From: Balneola sp. | Lineage (GTDB): Bacteria > Bacteroidota > Rhodothermia > Balneolales > Balneolaceae | Assembly (NCBI GenBank): GCA_028284195.1 | Contig: JANQSE010000006.1 | Coordinates: forward strand, 248,001-312,000 | DNA: 64,000 nucleotides | Direction of reading: 5' to 3' | Shown: piece after piece, positions 17,183 through 26,767 of the stretch | Numbering within the stretch: position 1 is the stretch's first letter | How the letters are laid out: every line of letters begins with the position of its first letter | Notes under the pieces: model-generated | What the model was told of the DNA's origin: nothing | The model's database searches: none | What the model saw: the letters and a program-made list of their open reading frames with translations, nothing else | Position numbers and translations under genes: made by a program

Positions 17183-18408
17183 TGAATATTAAAGAAACAT
17201 TTTCTCAGGCATCTAACTCTCTAAAAGCGAACAAAATCCGGTCGGCACTTACTTTACTTGCTTTAGTAATTGGTGTGTTTTCTGTAATTGTTTCTACAAC
17301 TGCGGTTGCTGTACTTGATAATTTCTTTACAAATACCATGAGTATTTTGGGGAGTGATGTAATCACGGTGCAAAGAAACCCTGCGGTCCAAATGGGCCCG
17401 AGAGACGCCAGCCTCCGAAACAGAAAGCGCATAAATTTTGATGATGCTGAAGAACTGGAAGAAAGGATGAACATTGGCGAAGGATTGAGTCCTTTAGAGA
17501 CCTTTAGTTTTACAAAGGTAGAGTTTAAAGATGAAGAAACAGAACCCAACGTAAGAATAAGGGGTGGGAATAAGGAATATTTTGCAAACAACGCTTACGA
17601 GATTGAAGATGGTAGAAATTTTAACGACGAAGACATTCAATATGCCCGGCAGGTAGCTATTATTGGTAAAGATGTTCAGACTGAAATATTTAAAACGGAA
17701 TACCCTCTGCAAAAAGTTATAAGAATCGATGGACGCCCCTATACTGTAATTGCGATTCTTGAAAAGAAAGGGCAGATATTTGGCCAGTCTTTCGATAATA
17801 TGGTAGTGATTCCTTATACAGCCGGAATTAATGCCTATGGAGGAAGAAATAGAGATATCGCGATACAGCTAAGAGCACCACAAATAACCAAAATGGAAGA
17901 AACCATTGACGAGGTAGTGGGAATTATGAGGGTAATCAGAGGTGTGAACCCGGTAGATGAAAATGATTTTGAAATTACAACAAACGATTCTCTCAGCGGG
18001 ACATTCGATACTTTTACAGGAATACTTTACTTGGCAGGTTTTTTAGTTGGTGGTATCACTCTGCTTGGTGCGGGTATTGGTGTAATGAACATTATGTTAG
18101 TTTCTGTAACAGAGAGAACCCGTGAAATTGGTGTTCGCAAAGCAGTAGGGGCAACCCGGAAGGCCATTGTGAACCAGTTTTTGGCAGAAACTATTTTTAT
18201 TTGCCAATTAGGTGGGCTGGTAGGTTTAATAGCCGGAGTTGGTGTAGGAAATTTAATGGCAGTTTGGATAGAAACAGAAGCAGTTATTCCTCCGTCATCT
18301 TTATTTTTTAGCTTTTTTGGAATGTTGGTAATTGGTTTGGTTTTTGGTGTTTATCCGGCATTTAAAGCTTCTAAATTAGATCCAATCGAAAGCTTACGCT
18401 ACGAATAA
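17182..18408 (+). CDS. MacB-family ABC transporter permease, second of a paralogous pair
   Basis: 408 residues, same architecture as the preceding permease: helix at about 20-45, MacB_PCD periplasmic domain, and an FtsX domain with the coupling segment TERTREIGVRKAVGATR. Both end in a DPIESLR(F/Y)E tail, showing common descent by duplication. Such pairs form the membrane part of MacAB-TolC-type machines that move substrates from the periplasm across the outer membrane by mechanotransmission. The start overlaps the upstream stop by one base. Confidence 0.9.
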   Translation: MNIKETFSQASNSLKANKIRSALTLLALVIGVFSVIVSTTAVAVLDNFFTNTMSILGSDVITVQRNPAVQMGPRDASLRNRKRINFDDAEELEERMNIGEGLSPLETFSFTKVEFKDEETEPNVRIRGGNKEYFANNAYEIEDGRNFNDEDIQYARQVAIIGKDVQTEIFKTEYPLQKVIRIDGRPYTVIAILEKKGQIFGQSFDNMVVIPYTAGINAYGGRNRDIAIQLRAPQITKMEETIDEVVGIMRVIRGVNPVDENDFEITTNDSLSGTFDTFTGILYLAGFLVGGITLLGAGIGVMNIMLVSVTERTREIGVRKAVGATRKAIVNQFLAETIFICQLGGLVGLIAGVGVGNLMAVWIETEAVIPPSSLFFSFFGMLVIGLVFGVYPAFKASKLDPIESLRYE

Positions 18409-18419
18409 CTTTTTTGCAA

Positions 18420-18444
18420 AGGAATGATTTAAGCTTCCATTCCT
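18420..18444 (+). terminator. Weak hairpin after the permease pair, possible attenuator
   Basis: AGGAATG pairs with CATTCCT across an 11-base loop and is followed by the T-rich ATTTATTATC, not a clean T run. It could partially terminate the permease transcript before the three small genes; strength is doubtful. Confidence 0.3.
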
Positions 18445-18476
18445 ATTTATTATCTTAGAGAAAAACAGGGCATAAT

Positions 18477-18692
18477 ATGAACGAAGAAATCATTCAAAGC
18501 TTAAATGATAAGCTGGATGTTGCCATTGAGCGCGGCAAAGAGCTTATAAATGATGAGCAGATACAAGAAAGGATCAAAGAAGTAAAAGAGGTTACGGAAG
18601 AAACGGTTCGTAAACATCCCATAAAAAGTATACTTGTTGGGTTGGCTGTAGGGTTTTTAATCGGGAAAGCACTTAGTGGAGATGATGACTAA
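18477..18692 (+). CDS. Small YqjD/ElaB-like membrane-anchored protein
   Basis: 71 residues. An amphipathic, highly charged helix (1-45) is followed by VRKHPIKSILVGLAVGFLIGKAL, a short glycine-zipper helix, and an acidic tail GDDD. This matches the build of the DUF883/ElaB/YqjD family, tail-anchored inner-membrane proteins reported to bind ribosomes and respond to stress in enterobacteria. It is the first of three consecutive small genes (2-base gaps), like the yqjD-yqjE pair. Function here is inferred only from build and order. Confidence 0.7.
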   Translation: MNEEIIQSLNDKLDVAIERGKELINDEQIQERIKEVKEVTEETVRKHPIKSILVGLAVGFLIGKALSGDDD

Positions 18693-18694
18693 TT

Positions 18695-19105
18695 ATGGAT
18701 CAGTTAGGCCAACGTATTAAACAGGTTTCGAATGAGCTTAAAGAGTATGTTGAAACTCGTATCGAGCTTTTGATAATCAGCCTTGGTGATCAGGCCACGT
18801 TTTGGGTTGGTAATGCCATTCAGCAGCTAATAAGCTTCACAGTATTGAGCATTGGTATTTTATTTGGTTTAATTGCATTAGGCTTTTATTTAGGCGAATT
18901 GCTAAAAAGTAATGCTATTGGGTTTGGTATTGTTGGCGGGGTTTTATTTTTTGTTGGATTGATTTTAGTATTAGCCAAACCAAAAAATATTTCCCGAAGA
19001 ATCCAGAATCAGATCATGAACGATGTGATCGAATCGCTGGAATCGAATAAAGAAAAGAAAGAGCCGGTAAAGTATTTGGAAGAAAAACCGTTAAAGGAAA
19101 AGTAG
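18695..19105 (+). CDS. YqjE / Holin-X-like two-helix membrane protein
   Basis: 136 residues. An N-terminal amphipathic helix (1-35) is followed by two hydrophobic hairpin helices (about 46-70 and 74-96) and a charged C-terminal tail rich in Glu and Lys. This is the layout of the YqjE/Actinobacterial Holin-X group, often annotated as phage holin family although the neighbourhood here is not phage-like. It sits between two YqjD-like genes with 2-base gaps. Confidence 0.75.
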   Translation: MDQLGQRIKQVSNELKEYVETRIELLIISLGDQATFWVGNAIQQLISFTVLSIGILFGLIALGFYLGELLKSNAIGFGIVGGVLFFVGLILVLAKPKNISRRIQNQIMNDVIESLESNKEKKEPVKYLEEKPLKEK

Positions 19106-19107
19106 AC

Positions 19108-19455
19108 ATGGGCAGCAGGATAACGGATATAGAAAAAAAGAAAACGGAATTGAAGAACGAATTAACCCGGATTCAGACCGGCCTGGATAAATCTATTGAT
19201 AGCGTAAAGGAAGAAGTTGTAGAAAATCTGGATCCAAAAGTTATTATTAGAAAGTATCCGCTGCATGTTTTAGGAGCTTCGGTTCTAGCCGGCTTTTTAC
19301 TTGGAAAGCCTAAATCTTTGTCCCCTGGTTTATCTCCGAATGGAGTGGGTTCTTTAATTGCATCAGAGATAAAAAAAGCATTGACGAAAAAAGGACTTAC
19401 AATGCTTGGTGAATTTATCGAGGGAAAAGCAGGAGACCGAAAGAAAGAAGAGTAA
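19108..19455 (+). CDS. YqjD-like small membrane protein, third of the trio
   Basis: 115 residues. The N-terminal half is a charged helix (DIEKKKTELKNELTRIQTGL), then IIRKYPLHVLGASVLAGFLLGKPK, a helix with the same basic-Tyr/His-Pro entry and glycine zipper as the first small protein. The basic C-terminal tail contains ASEIKKALTKKG. It is probably a paralogue of the 71-residue protein with an added tail. Codon usage looks like the surrounding genes. Function unknown; stress-linked membrane association is inference. Confidence 0.7.
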   Translation: MGSRITDIEKKKTELKNELTRIQTGLDKSIDSVKEEVVENLDPKVIIRKYPLHVLGASVLAGFLLGKPKSLSPGLSPNGVGSLIASEIKKALTKKGLTMLGEFIEGKAGDRKKEE

Positions 19456-19509
19456 GTTTCGCCTAACTCACCTGGGAGAGGAAAAAATCTTAACAAATCT
19501 ATCGTTTTC

Positions 19510-19537
19510 TGAAACTATATAAATAACTATTCGTGCA
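19510..19537 (+). promoter_or_regulatory. Candidate ECF-sigma promoter of the TolC-MacA-ATPase operon
   Basis: TGAAAC at 19510-19515 and CGTGCA at 19532-19537 are separated by exactly 16 bases. TGAAAC-N16-CGT is the classic ECF layout (compare Bacillus sigma-W). The tolC-like start is 31 bases downstream. This suggests that the second half of the export locus has its own stress promoter. Confidence 0.4.
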
Positions 19538-19568
19538 AGCGAATCATTAACACAAAGGAATACAGTCA

Positions 19569-20942
19569 ATGAAAAAATATTTTCTTTTAGCGGCAATCGG
19601 TGTACTATTCATAAGCACTTCATCACAGGCACAGCAAAAAAGGGTTATTACATTACAGGAAGCAATTGATCTTGCTTTAGAAAATAATTACCAGCTTAAA
19701 CAAGCTGAGAATAATTTGAATCTGGCAGAAACTCGAATTTTAAGTGAAAAAGCTGATTTTCTTCCGAGTATAACTTCCAGTGCTAACTATTCAAGACAAA
19801 CCGGTCAACAGTTTGTACAAGAAACACTTTCCTTTACTGACGTTACTTCTACTGGGGGTTCGGGCCGAGTTAGTATAAATCTTCCCATATTTAATGGATT
19901 TGACAATATCCTTACACTCAGATCAAGCCAAGCGAGCAAGCTTTCATCAGAGGAAACACTTCAAAGAGCTAAAGAAAATATTATTTTTAATACGGCGACG
20001 AGATATTTGACCGTACTCAGAAACATTCAGCAGTTAGAAGATGCAAGAGAAAACCTGGAAACATCAAAGAAAGTGCTGGAGCAGACAAAAGCGCAAGTGG
20101 AAGTGGGCTCCCGCCCAAGTGTGGATTTATATAACCAGGAAGCGCAGGTAGCTAATAATGAATTTACCGTAACAGATCAGGAAAACCAGCTAAGGTCAAA
20201 CAAACTCATATTGGTCAGAACTCTTCAGATCGATCCATTGATTGAATATGATTTTGTAGTGCCCAGTTTTGATCCAGAATCTGCAAAGAATTCAGCATCT
20301 TCTTCTCAAAATATAAGAAGTTTAGTAGAACAAGCTTTGTTGAATAGGTCTGATGTTAGAAGTTCTGAATTCGATATTAAATCTCTTAAGTATCAACTTC
20401 GACTTACAAAAGCTCGGTTATTACCTTCTTTGAATGGTTCAGCAGGTTTATCATCCAGTTATAGTGATCAGGCAAGGGATCCTATCACAGGTGGCACTGC
20501 AAGTTTTAATGACCAGTTTTTTGATCAACGTGTTAATAAATCAATAGGTATTTCATTAAACTTTCCAATCTTCAATAATTGGAATAGGATGACTCAAATC
20601 GAGTCTGCGAAAGTAAGCCTTAAAAATGCAGAGCTTGGATTAGAGAACACTAAACTTCAGGTAATACAAGAAGTTACTCAAGCACTGAACGATTATAGAT
20701 CATTTGCAGCACAGCTTGAGGCAGCTGAGAAGTCGCTAGTCGCTTCTCAAAAAGCTTTTGAAACTCAACAGGAAAGATATAATGTGGGTGCGAGTACTCT
20801 AATAGAGCTGAGCCAGGCACAAACTACCTATTTTAATGCTCAGTCTTCGAGAACGACAGCACTATACAATTTAATATTTCAGGAAAAGCTATTGGATTAT
20901 TTCTTAGGCAAAATTTCAAAAGAAGACATTAGCTTCGATTAA
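19569..20942 (+). CDS. TolC-family outer-membrane efflux protein
   Basis: 457 residues with a signal peptide ending at SSQA. Two OEP repeats begin with LQEAIDLALENNYQLKQAE (about 29-47) and with a second long-helix block starting near VEQALLNRSDVRS. Both contain heptad-rich helices and beta segments (SITSSANYSR, SLNGSAGLSS). It would trimerise into an outer-membrane channel and periplasmic tunnel. It is followed after 42 bases by the adaptor gene and then the ATPase, completing a tripartite pump with the permeases upstream. Confidence 0.92.
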   Translation: MKKYFLLAAIGVLFISTSSQAQQKRVITLQEAIDLALENNYQLKQAENNLNLAETRILSEKADFLPSITSSANYSRQTGQQFVQETLSFTDVTSTGGSGRVSINLPIFNGFDNILTLRSSQASKLSSEETLQRAKENIIFNTATRYLTVLRNIQQLEDARENLETSKKVLEQTKAQVEVGSRPSVDLYNQEAQVANNEFTVTDQENQLRSNKLILVRTLQIDPLIEYDFVVPSFDPESAKNSASSSQNIRSLVEQALLNRSDVRSSEFDIKSLKYQLRLTKARLLPSLNGSAGLSSSYSDQARDPITGGTASFNDQFFDQRVNKSIGISLNFPIFNNWNRMTQIESAKVSLKNAELGLENTKLQVIQEVTQALNDYRSFAAQLEAAEKSLVASQKAFETQQERYNVGASTLIELSQAQTTYFNAQSSRTTALYNLIFQEKLLDYFLGKISKEDISFD

Positions 20943-20984
20943 AGAAATTCTAAAACATCAAGGTAACGGGTAAGGTAAACAAAC

Positions 20985-22388
20985 ATGGCAAAAAAGAAAT
21001 CATCTGCGGGCAGAATTCTCATTTTCTTTGGGATATTTCTGGTCGTGGTAATAGGTGTGGGATTTGGATTAAAGGCAGCAGGTATAATCGGTGGTACCGA
21101 TGAAGGCACCAGAGTAGAGACTGCAGAAGCTAAGCTTAAAACAATCACTCAGATTGTTTCTGCCTCAGGGAAAATACAACCGGAAGTGGAGGTAATAATT
21201 CGCCCGGATGTTTCGGGAGAGATTATTGAATTAGCTGTTAGTGAAGGAGATTTTGTTCGAAAGGGCGATCTTCTTGTGCGTTTAAAGCCGGATATTTTTA
21301 AAGCCAGAATTGATGATCTGAATGCGGCTTTACTTACACAAAAGGCGAGGCTTGAACAAACCAGAGCCAGCCTTATCCAGGCAGAAGCGGCACATCTTAA
21401 AAACAAAGAACTGTACGAGAAAGACATTATTTCGGAGCTGGATTACATTCAGACTAAATCTAATTATGATGCTCAAAAAGCGAGCTTAAAAGCTTCTCAG
21501 TACCAAATACAAAGTGCGGAAGCGCAACTTCGTAAAGCTGAAGAAGAGTTAGATCAAACGGTAATTAGAGCTCCTCAGGATGGTACAGTAACCGGCCTTG
21601 CTGTCGAATTTGGAGAGCGGGTACTAGGAAATTCGCAAATGGCCGGAACTGAAATGATGCGTGTTTCTTTGCTCGACCGTATGGAAGTACTTGTAGAAGT
21701 GAATGAGAATGATATTGTTAATATCGTTAACGCTGATACAGCCCGAATAGAAGTGGATGCATATCCAGAAAGAAGATTTAATGGTATAGTTACCGAGATA
21801 GCTAATTCTGCCCGAATTACGGGTGCGGGATCTAACGAGCAGGTAACTAACTATCAGGTAAAAGTACGTATTGTAACCCCTCACAACTTAGATCTTACAG
21901 GGGGAGAACTAGTGAAAAGCGAAACTTCTGAGAATCCACAGGAAACATTTTACCCAAACTTTAAACCGGGCATGTCTGCTACGGTTGATATTGAAACAGA
22001 GACAGCTGTAAATGTGGTATCAATTCCAATACAAGCGGTAACCGTACGCGATTTTGCCAAAGACAGGAAGAAGAAAGCGGACAAAGATTCAACTAATACA
22101 GATTCTGAATCGTCTAATGCATTGAATGTAGATGATGATTTGATCGTAAAGAAAGAAGATATCAGAAAAGTGGTATTTATTGTTAAAGACGGTACTGCTG
22201 TGCGGCAGGAGGTAGAAACCGGCATAAGCGATAATACTCACACACAAATACTTTCTGGTGTAAACGTGGGAGAAGAAATTGTTATAGGCAGCTATCGTAC
22301 GCTTTCAAGAAACTTAAAAAATGGTGAAAAAGTAAAAACTAACCAGAAATCGAAATCAGATACAGAAGTAATTGCTTCACTAAATTAG
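20985..22388 (+). CDS. MacA/HlyD-like periplasmic adaptor
   Basis: 467 residues. The N-terminal anchor helix is at about 10-32, then a split biotinyl-lipoyl domain ([20 protein letters not shown]), a coiled-coil hairpin (about 95-185), the second lipoyl half ([12 protein letters not shown]) and a beta-barrel domain. An Asp/Ser/Lys-rich insertion (about 360-390) lies near the end and is unusual. It links the inner-membrane ABC permeases to TolC. The 13-base gap to the ATPase gene supports one transcript. Confidence 0.9.
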   Translation: MAKKKSSAGRILIFFGIFLVVVIGVGFGLKAAGIIGGTDEGTRVETAEAKLKTITQIVSASGKIQPEVEVIIRPDVSGEIIELAVSEGDFVRKGDLLVRLKPDIFKARIDDLNAALLTQKARLEQTRASLIQAEAAHLKNKELYEKDIISELDYIQTKSNYDAQKASLKASQYQIQSAEAQLRKAEEELDQTVIRAPQDGTVTGLAVEFGERVLGNSQMAGTEMMRVSLLDRMEVLVEVNENDIVNIVNADTARIEVDAYPERRFNGIVTEIANSARITGAGSNEQVTNYQVKVRIVTPHNLDLTGGELVKSETSENPQETFYPNFKPGMSATVDIETETAVNVVSIPIQAVTVRDFAKDRKKKADKDSTNTDSESSNALNVDDDLIVKKEDIRKVVFIVKDGTAVRQEVETGISDNTHTQILSGVNVGEEIVIGSYRTLSRNLKNGEKVKTNQKSKSDTEVIASLN

Positions 22389-22401
22389 ATTAGGGAAAAA
22401 A

Positions 22402-23115
22402 ATGTCGGTAAAACCAATTATTCAAATCAAGGATTTAACCCGTTTCTATCAAATGGGGGAAACGGAAGTTAGGGCTTTGAACGGGGTTACATTTGATGTG
22501 CTTGAAAATGAATACATTGCGATAATGGGGCCCTCCGGTTCAGGAAAATCAACATTGATGAATATGATTGGCTGCCTGGATACTCCAACCGGAGGAGAGT
22601 ATATACTTAACAACAATCGTGTAAGCCAAATGGATGATGCAGAGCTTGCCGAGGTTAGAAACCGTGAGATCGGTTTTGTATTTCAGACATTTAACCTGCT
22701 TCCCAGAACCACCTGTTTGGCTAATGTTGAGCTACCTTTGATTTATGCAGGAATCAAGGCATCAGAACGAAGAGAAAGAGCCGCAGATGTTCTCACAAAA
22801 GTAGGACTGGGCGACCGGCTGGACCATAAACCTAATGAACTTTCGGGTGGTCAACGCCAGCGTGTTGCTATTGCAAGAGCTTTGGTTAACTCTCCATCTA
22901 TATTGCTTGCCGATGAGCCAACTGGTAATCTGGATACAAAAACAGGGGACGAGATTATGCTTTTGTTTGAAGAGCTTTACAAGCAAGGCAACACCATTAT
23001 TCTGGTTACTCACGAGAATGAAATAGCGGAATATTCAAGAAGGATTGTCCGTCTTCGTGATGGGGTTATCGAGTCGGATGAGAAAGTAGAGAATCCGGTT
23101 TTAGCGGTTCAGTAA
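22402..23115 (+). CDS. MacB/LolD-type ABC transporter ATPase
   Basis: 237 residues. Walker A is GPSGSGKS (about 42-49), the signature LSGGQRQR precedes Walker [13 protein letters not shown], and the switch histidine is in LVTHE. It matches the MacB/LolD subfamily that powers FtsX-fold permeases. It is the only ATPase near the three MacB-type permeases in the window, so it is the likely motor for the pair at 15959-18408 and could also serve the orphan permease at 53219. A terminator follows 25 bases after the stop. Confidence 0.93.
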   Translation: MSVKPIIQIKDLTRFYQMGETEVRALNGVTFDVLENEYIAIMGPSGSGKSTLMNMIGCLDTPTGGEYILNNNRVSQMDDAELAEVRNREIGFVFQTFNLLPRTTCLANVELPLIYAGIKASERRERAADVLTKVGLGDRLDHKPNELSGGQRQRVAIARALVNSPSILLADEPTGNLDTKTGDEIMLLFEELYKQGNTIILVTHENEIAEYSRRIVRLRDGVIESDEKVENPVLAVQ

Positions 23116-23140
23116 AAGAATAAGAATCTCCCTATCCCTT

Positions 23141-23177
23141 AAAAAAGTACTTGTCGTGTAAGACAGGCGCCTTTTTT
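23141..23177 (+). terminator. Rho-independent terminator of the export operon
   Basis: CTTGTC pairs with GACAGG (one G-T pair) around the loop GTGTAA, and the flanking AAAAAAG and CTTTTTT extend the stem across a small internal loop and supply a T run. The remaining 150 bases before the next gene show nothing further. Confidence 0.6.
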
Positions 23178-23326
23178 GTGGATATAAGAAGGTATTTAAT
23201 GGATGATAAGAACATGCATTTTTTTCTAATATTATAGATGAAGGTTGTAAGCAATAGTGCTTATTTTATTTTGAATCAATAGTTCAAAATAGCAATAAAC
23301 AGAAGAGATGATGTTACTTTAGAGCT

Positions 23327-24715
23327 TTAAACTTTTACTGCCAATTCCAAAATTACTCGCCAGTCATCATAGTAGAATAGCAAAAATGCCAATCCGGTAC
23401 TAGTCAAGGTATGCAAAACGATAGTCTTAAAAAGATAGGTATTTCGGGCCATACCCATTCGCTTGGAACTGGAAAGAGCCGAAATGTTAAAACCGATAAA
23501 CCATACTAAAAGATATAGAGCGGAAAGAACAGAAATGGCTGCAGATCCGCCCCCAGCAAAATAAAGTGTTACCATTAGTGTAACCAGGATAAAATCAAGG
23601 TGGAATATCCAGGTAAATAAATTCAGTATTTGATTAAAATGAGTGAGATCGGTATTGGGAAGATACAACCAGGCCATGGCGATAATTTCAACCAGCAAAA
23701 CCAATAGTGTGGACAATACGAAGAGGGAAAAATAATTTTGCCCGGTAACACCCAAATAAGGTAAGTGGTAGTAAAGGGCTTCCAGCCCGGTATCGCTGAT
23801 AAAGGTTTTTGACAGGATATAAACAGTTAAACCGCCTGCGAATGCATGTTGAAAAAACAAAAAAATAGCACTTACAGAAGTACGTTCTCGGTAACTAAGT
23901 ATATCATCAGTAAAAAAACGATGTGCAGCAAAATACCTTGGAATAGTTTCGAGATAAGTAGGGTTGAGTTTAATATTAACAGCCAGGCTAATCCATAAAG
24001 CTATCAAAACTAAAACCGACCAATGGATTAATGGAAGGGGTTCGGAAATAACCGGCAGTGCAATTGTATTTGGGACGACACGAGATGATGTTGCCAAAGA
24101 ATTTTTAAACTCAGGATACTCTTCAAAGGCAGCCATCAACCAATCATAATCAACGATCAGATTATTATTGGTTATTTGGTGTTTGAACTCCCTAAGAGCA
24201 TAAGAGGAAACCCCGCTTGGATTAAGAAATTTCCCGGATAGAGATGCCCCGAATTGAACAGAAATAGTGTGCAGCGAATCTCTTTTAATTTCATATAAAA
24301 ACTTAAATCCTGAAAACTGCTCATGTTCAACTAAACTGTTAGCAAACCCAATTACCCCGGCAAAGGCAGGGGAAGAATCGTATTTAGTGTATGTGCGGAG
24401 TATAGAATTTCTGAATGCATCAAAGTCGTTATTAAATTCTTCTCTTGTAATAAATTCATTATCAAGTTTAATTAGGAACGGAATATCTGCCTCATCAAGT
24501 CTTGTTGCTTTTTCTTCATTTAATTTATTTTCCAGAATAATGAAGTAGGGATTTAGTTCAGACAAAGAAGTAAGTTCATTTTCAAAATCGCTTACGTTGT
24601 CAGGAGTATCCCATTGGATGGCAAGTCGATTCTGGGCAGAGAGATCTAATGGTAAAGAAGCAGTCCATGCAAGAAACAGCATACACCGCAAAAGATATGT
24701 TCTGCGGTTTTTCAC
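23327..24715 (-). CDS. Unnamed membrane protein with periplasmic N-terminal domain
   Basis: 462 residues from a GTG that directly abuts the miaB stop. A signal peptide (about 1-27) leads to a soluble domain (28-220) in which beta-like strands (RLAIQWD, YFIILEN, PFLIKLD, FAGVIGFAN, TISVQFG) alternate with helices, reminiscent of a partial TIM barrel. The C-terminal half has about seven hydrophobic segments, beginning IHWSVLVLIALWISL. I do not recognise the family; the membrane half is loosely like DUF4271 proteins. Position after miaB suggests one transcript but gives no function. Confidence 0.8.
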   Translation of the reverse strand: MKNRRTYLLRCMLFLAWTASLPLDLSAQNRLAIQWDTPDNVSDFENELTSLSELNPYFIILENKLNEEKATRLDEADIPFLIKLDNEFITREEFNNDFDAFRNSILRTYTKYDSSPAFAGVIGFANSLVEHEQFSGFKFLYEIKRDSLHTISVQFGASLSGKFLNPSGVSSYALREFKHQITNNNLIVDYDWLMAAFEEYPEFKNSLATSSRVVPNTIALPVISEPLPLIHWSVLVLIALWISLAVNIKLNPTYLETIPRYFAAHRFFTDDILSYRERTSVSAIFLFFQHAFAGGLTVYILSKTFISDTGLEALYYHLPYLGVTGQNYFSLFVLSTLLVLLVEIIAMAWLYLPNTDLTHFNQILNLFTWIFHLDFILVTLMVTLYFAGGGSAAISVLSALYLLVWFIGFNISALSSSKRMGMARNTYLFKTIVLHTLTSTGLAFLLFYYDDWRVILELAVKV

Positions 24716-26074
24716 TTAGGCGTGTACCGTTGCACCAAAAAACTCAGTAATGCTGCTCTTTTTGATTGGCTTGGCAATCAAGGTAGCTGATGTGCAATCG
24801 GTAACCTCAACCTCAACATAATTGCCGGGCTCAAAATCTCTCCGGTCAAATACTACAATTTTATTGGTGTCGGTTCGGCCACTCAATTGCTCTTCTGATT
24901 TTTTACTGGTTCCCTCAACCAACACAAGATGTCGGTTTCCGATTTCTTTCTTATTTCTCTCAGCCTGAATAGTCATTTGCTGAGTAATAATCTCTGAGAG
25001 ACGGTGCTTTTTTATATCCTCAGGAACATCGTCTTCAAACTTTCGATGGGCAAGTGTACGCTCTCTTTCTGAGTAAGCAAACATATAGGCTAAATCGTAC
25101 CCTACCTCTTTCATAAGGCTTAAGGTTTGTTGGTGCTCTTCTTCGGTTTCATGGCAAAAACCAGCGATTATATCTGTAGAGAAAGATACACCGGGAATAA
25201 TTGATCTCATTTGGTCGATCAATTCCAGGTATTGCTGGCGGGTGTAAGGGCGGCGCATACGCTCTAACATAGAGTCGCTGCCCGCCTGAGCAGGAATGTG
25301 AATGTAGTTGCAAAGGTTTGGCTGCTCAGCAATAATATGTAATAGTTCGATTGGAAAATCCTTTGGATGTGGCGAAGAAAACCTGAATCTGATTTCAGCA
25401 TTTACCTGGCTGCACTCATACATTAATTTAGCGAATGTATTTTGGCCGTCTTTGTATGAGTTTACATTTTGCCCCAACAGGGTAATTTCTTTGTACCCCT
25501 CATCGCTTAGTTGGCGAACTTCCCTAAGAATGCTTTCCATAGGGCGGCTTCTTTCCCGCCCACGGGTGAAAGGTACCACACAGAATGAACACATATTATC
25601 ACAACCGCGCATAATGGAAACGAAAGCCGAAACACCATTACCCACAGTCCTAACTGGAGTGATATCTGCATAGGTTTCTTCAAGTGATAACAGGACATTT
25701 ACTGCTTTCCGGCCGTCTTCAACTTCTTGCAGAAGGCGTGGGATATCCCTGTAAGCATCCGGGCCAACCACAATATCAACCAGATGCTCCTGCTCAATAA
25801 TGCGATCTTTAATTCGCTCTGCCATACAGCCCAGCACACCAACGGTAAGATCTTTGTTCGTTTTTTTTATGGTGCGGAGTTCTTTTAACCGGTTCCAAAC
25901 CTTGGTTTCTGCATTTTCGCGAATTGAGCAGGTATTTACCAGTACTACATCAGCACTTTCCGGTGTATCAGCTGGTTGCATGCCGTCTTCGATCAGGATT
26001 GAGTTCACAATCTCTGAATCGGCAAAGTTCATCTGGCAGCCATAGGTTTCAATAAAAAACTTCTTATCACTCAT
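24716..26074 (-). CDS. miaB: tRNA-2-methylthio-N6-dimethylallyladenosine synthase
   Basis: 452 residues. The N-terminal UPF0004 domain starts [15 protein letters not shown] and carries three cysteines for one Fe-S cluster. The radical-SAM motif CDNMCSFC (about 158-165) binds the second. A TRAM domain closes the protein (from about 375). It adds the 2-methylthio group to position 37 of tRNAs reading UNN codons. It is six bases downstream of pyrE and abuts the next gene, so all three are likely co-transcribed. Confidence 0.95.
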   Translation of the reverse strand: MSDKKFFIETYGCQMNFADSEIVNSILIEDGMQPADTPESADVVLVNTCSIRENAETKVWNRLKELRTIKKTNKDLTVGVLGCMAERIKDRIIEQEHLVDIVVGPDAYRDIPRLLQEVEDGRKAVNVLLSLEETYADITPVRTVGNGVSAFVSIMRGCDNMCSFCVVPFTRGRERSRPMESILREVRQLSDEGYKEITLLGQNVNSYKDGQNTFAKLMYECSQVNAEIRFRFSSPHPKDFPIELLHIIAEQPNLCNYIHIPAQAGSDSMLERMRRPYTRQQYLELIDQMRSIIPGVSFSTDIIAGFCHETEEEHQQTLSLMKEVGYDLAYMFAYSERERTLAHRKFEDDVPEDIKKHRLSEIITQQMTIQAERNKKEIGNRHLVLVEGTSKKSEEQLSGRTDTNKIVVFDRRDFEPGNYVEVEVTDCTSATLIAKPIKKSSITEFFGATVHA

Positions 26075-26080
26075 ATATTC

Positions 26081-26728
26081 TTATCCTTTGTTTGGCCAGA
26101 TATCAGGGGCTGTTCTCCATCTGGTTAACAGTTCAATGTCAGCTTCATTAACGATGCCTTTATCTTTAGCAACGACAATAAGCGTTTCATAATCGGTTAA
26201 GCTGTAAACAGGTACATGTATTTTTTTGAAACGTTCATCGGCTTTATTAAAGCCATAAGTAAAAATAGAAAGTACAGCCTTAACCTCTGCGCCAACAAAT
26301 TGTAATGCTTCCAGCACCGAAATAGCTGAGCCGCCTGTCGAGATTAGATCTTCGATTACAATAGTGCTTTGCCCTTTATCAACTCCACCTTCAATCTGGT
26401 TTCCCATTCCGTGTGCTTTGGCTTTAGCCCGCACGTAAGCCATGGGTTTATCAAGCGTTTCTGCAACCCAGGCAGCATGTGGAATACCCGCAGTTGCAGT
26501 TCCGGTAATTACTTCGATATCAGAAAATTCTTTTTCAATAAAGGCTTTAAAGTTTTGGGCGATCTTTTTTCTGATTGCAGGAAATCTGAGTGTTAAGCGA
26601 TTATCACAATAAATAGGAGAGTTCCATCCCGAAGACCAGGTAAATGGTTCATTAGGCCGTAAAATAACGGCATTGATGTCCAATAAGTCAGCAGCCAGCT
26701 CTTTTGCAAATGAAGGGTCAATAATCAT
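26081..26728 (-). CDS. pyrE: Orotate phosphoribosyltransferase
   Basis: 215 residues. TWSSGWNSPIYCDNR, the AKAHGMGNQIEG loop and the PRPP-binding motif TIVIEDLISTGGS are all present. It joins orotate to PRPP to form orotidine monophosphate in pyrimidine synthesis. It lies between pgpA (39-base gap with a C8 tract) and miaB (6-base gap) on the same strand. Confidence 0.95.
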   Translation of the reverse strand: MIIDPSFAKELAADLLDINAVILRPNEPFTWSSGWNSPIYCDNRLTLRFPAIRKKIAQNFKAFIEKEFSDIEVITGTATAGIPHAAWVAETLDKPMAYVRAKAKAHGMGNQIEGGVDKGQSTIVIEDLISTGGSAISVLEALQFVGAEVKAVLSIFTYGFNKADERFKKIHVPVYSLTDYETLIVVAKDKGIVNEADIELLTRWRTAPDIWPNKG

Positions 26729-26759
26729 GTAAGTCTGTAGTAAAATATGTTACCCGTGT

Positions 26760-26767
26760 GGGGGGGG
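26760..26767. repeat. Homopolymer run of eight G (plus strand)
   Basis: Eight consecutive G (C on the coding strand) begin directly after the TAA stop of pgpA, in an otherwise AT-rich segment 32 bases before pyrE. Slippage here would not change either protein but could affect spacing or message structure before pyrE. Confidence 0.9.

Noticed and set aside
18695-19105. Holin-X similarity suggesting a prophage remnant
   Set aside because: No phage genes, integrase or attachment site nearby; the YqjD/YqjE-like context explains it.
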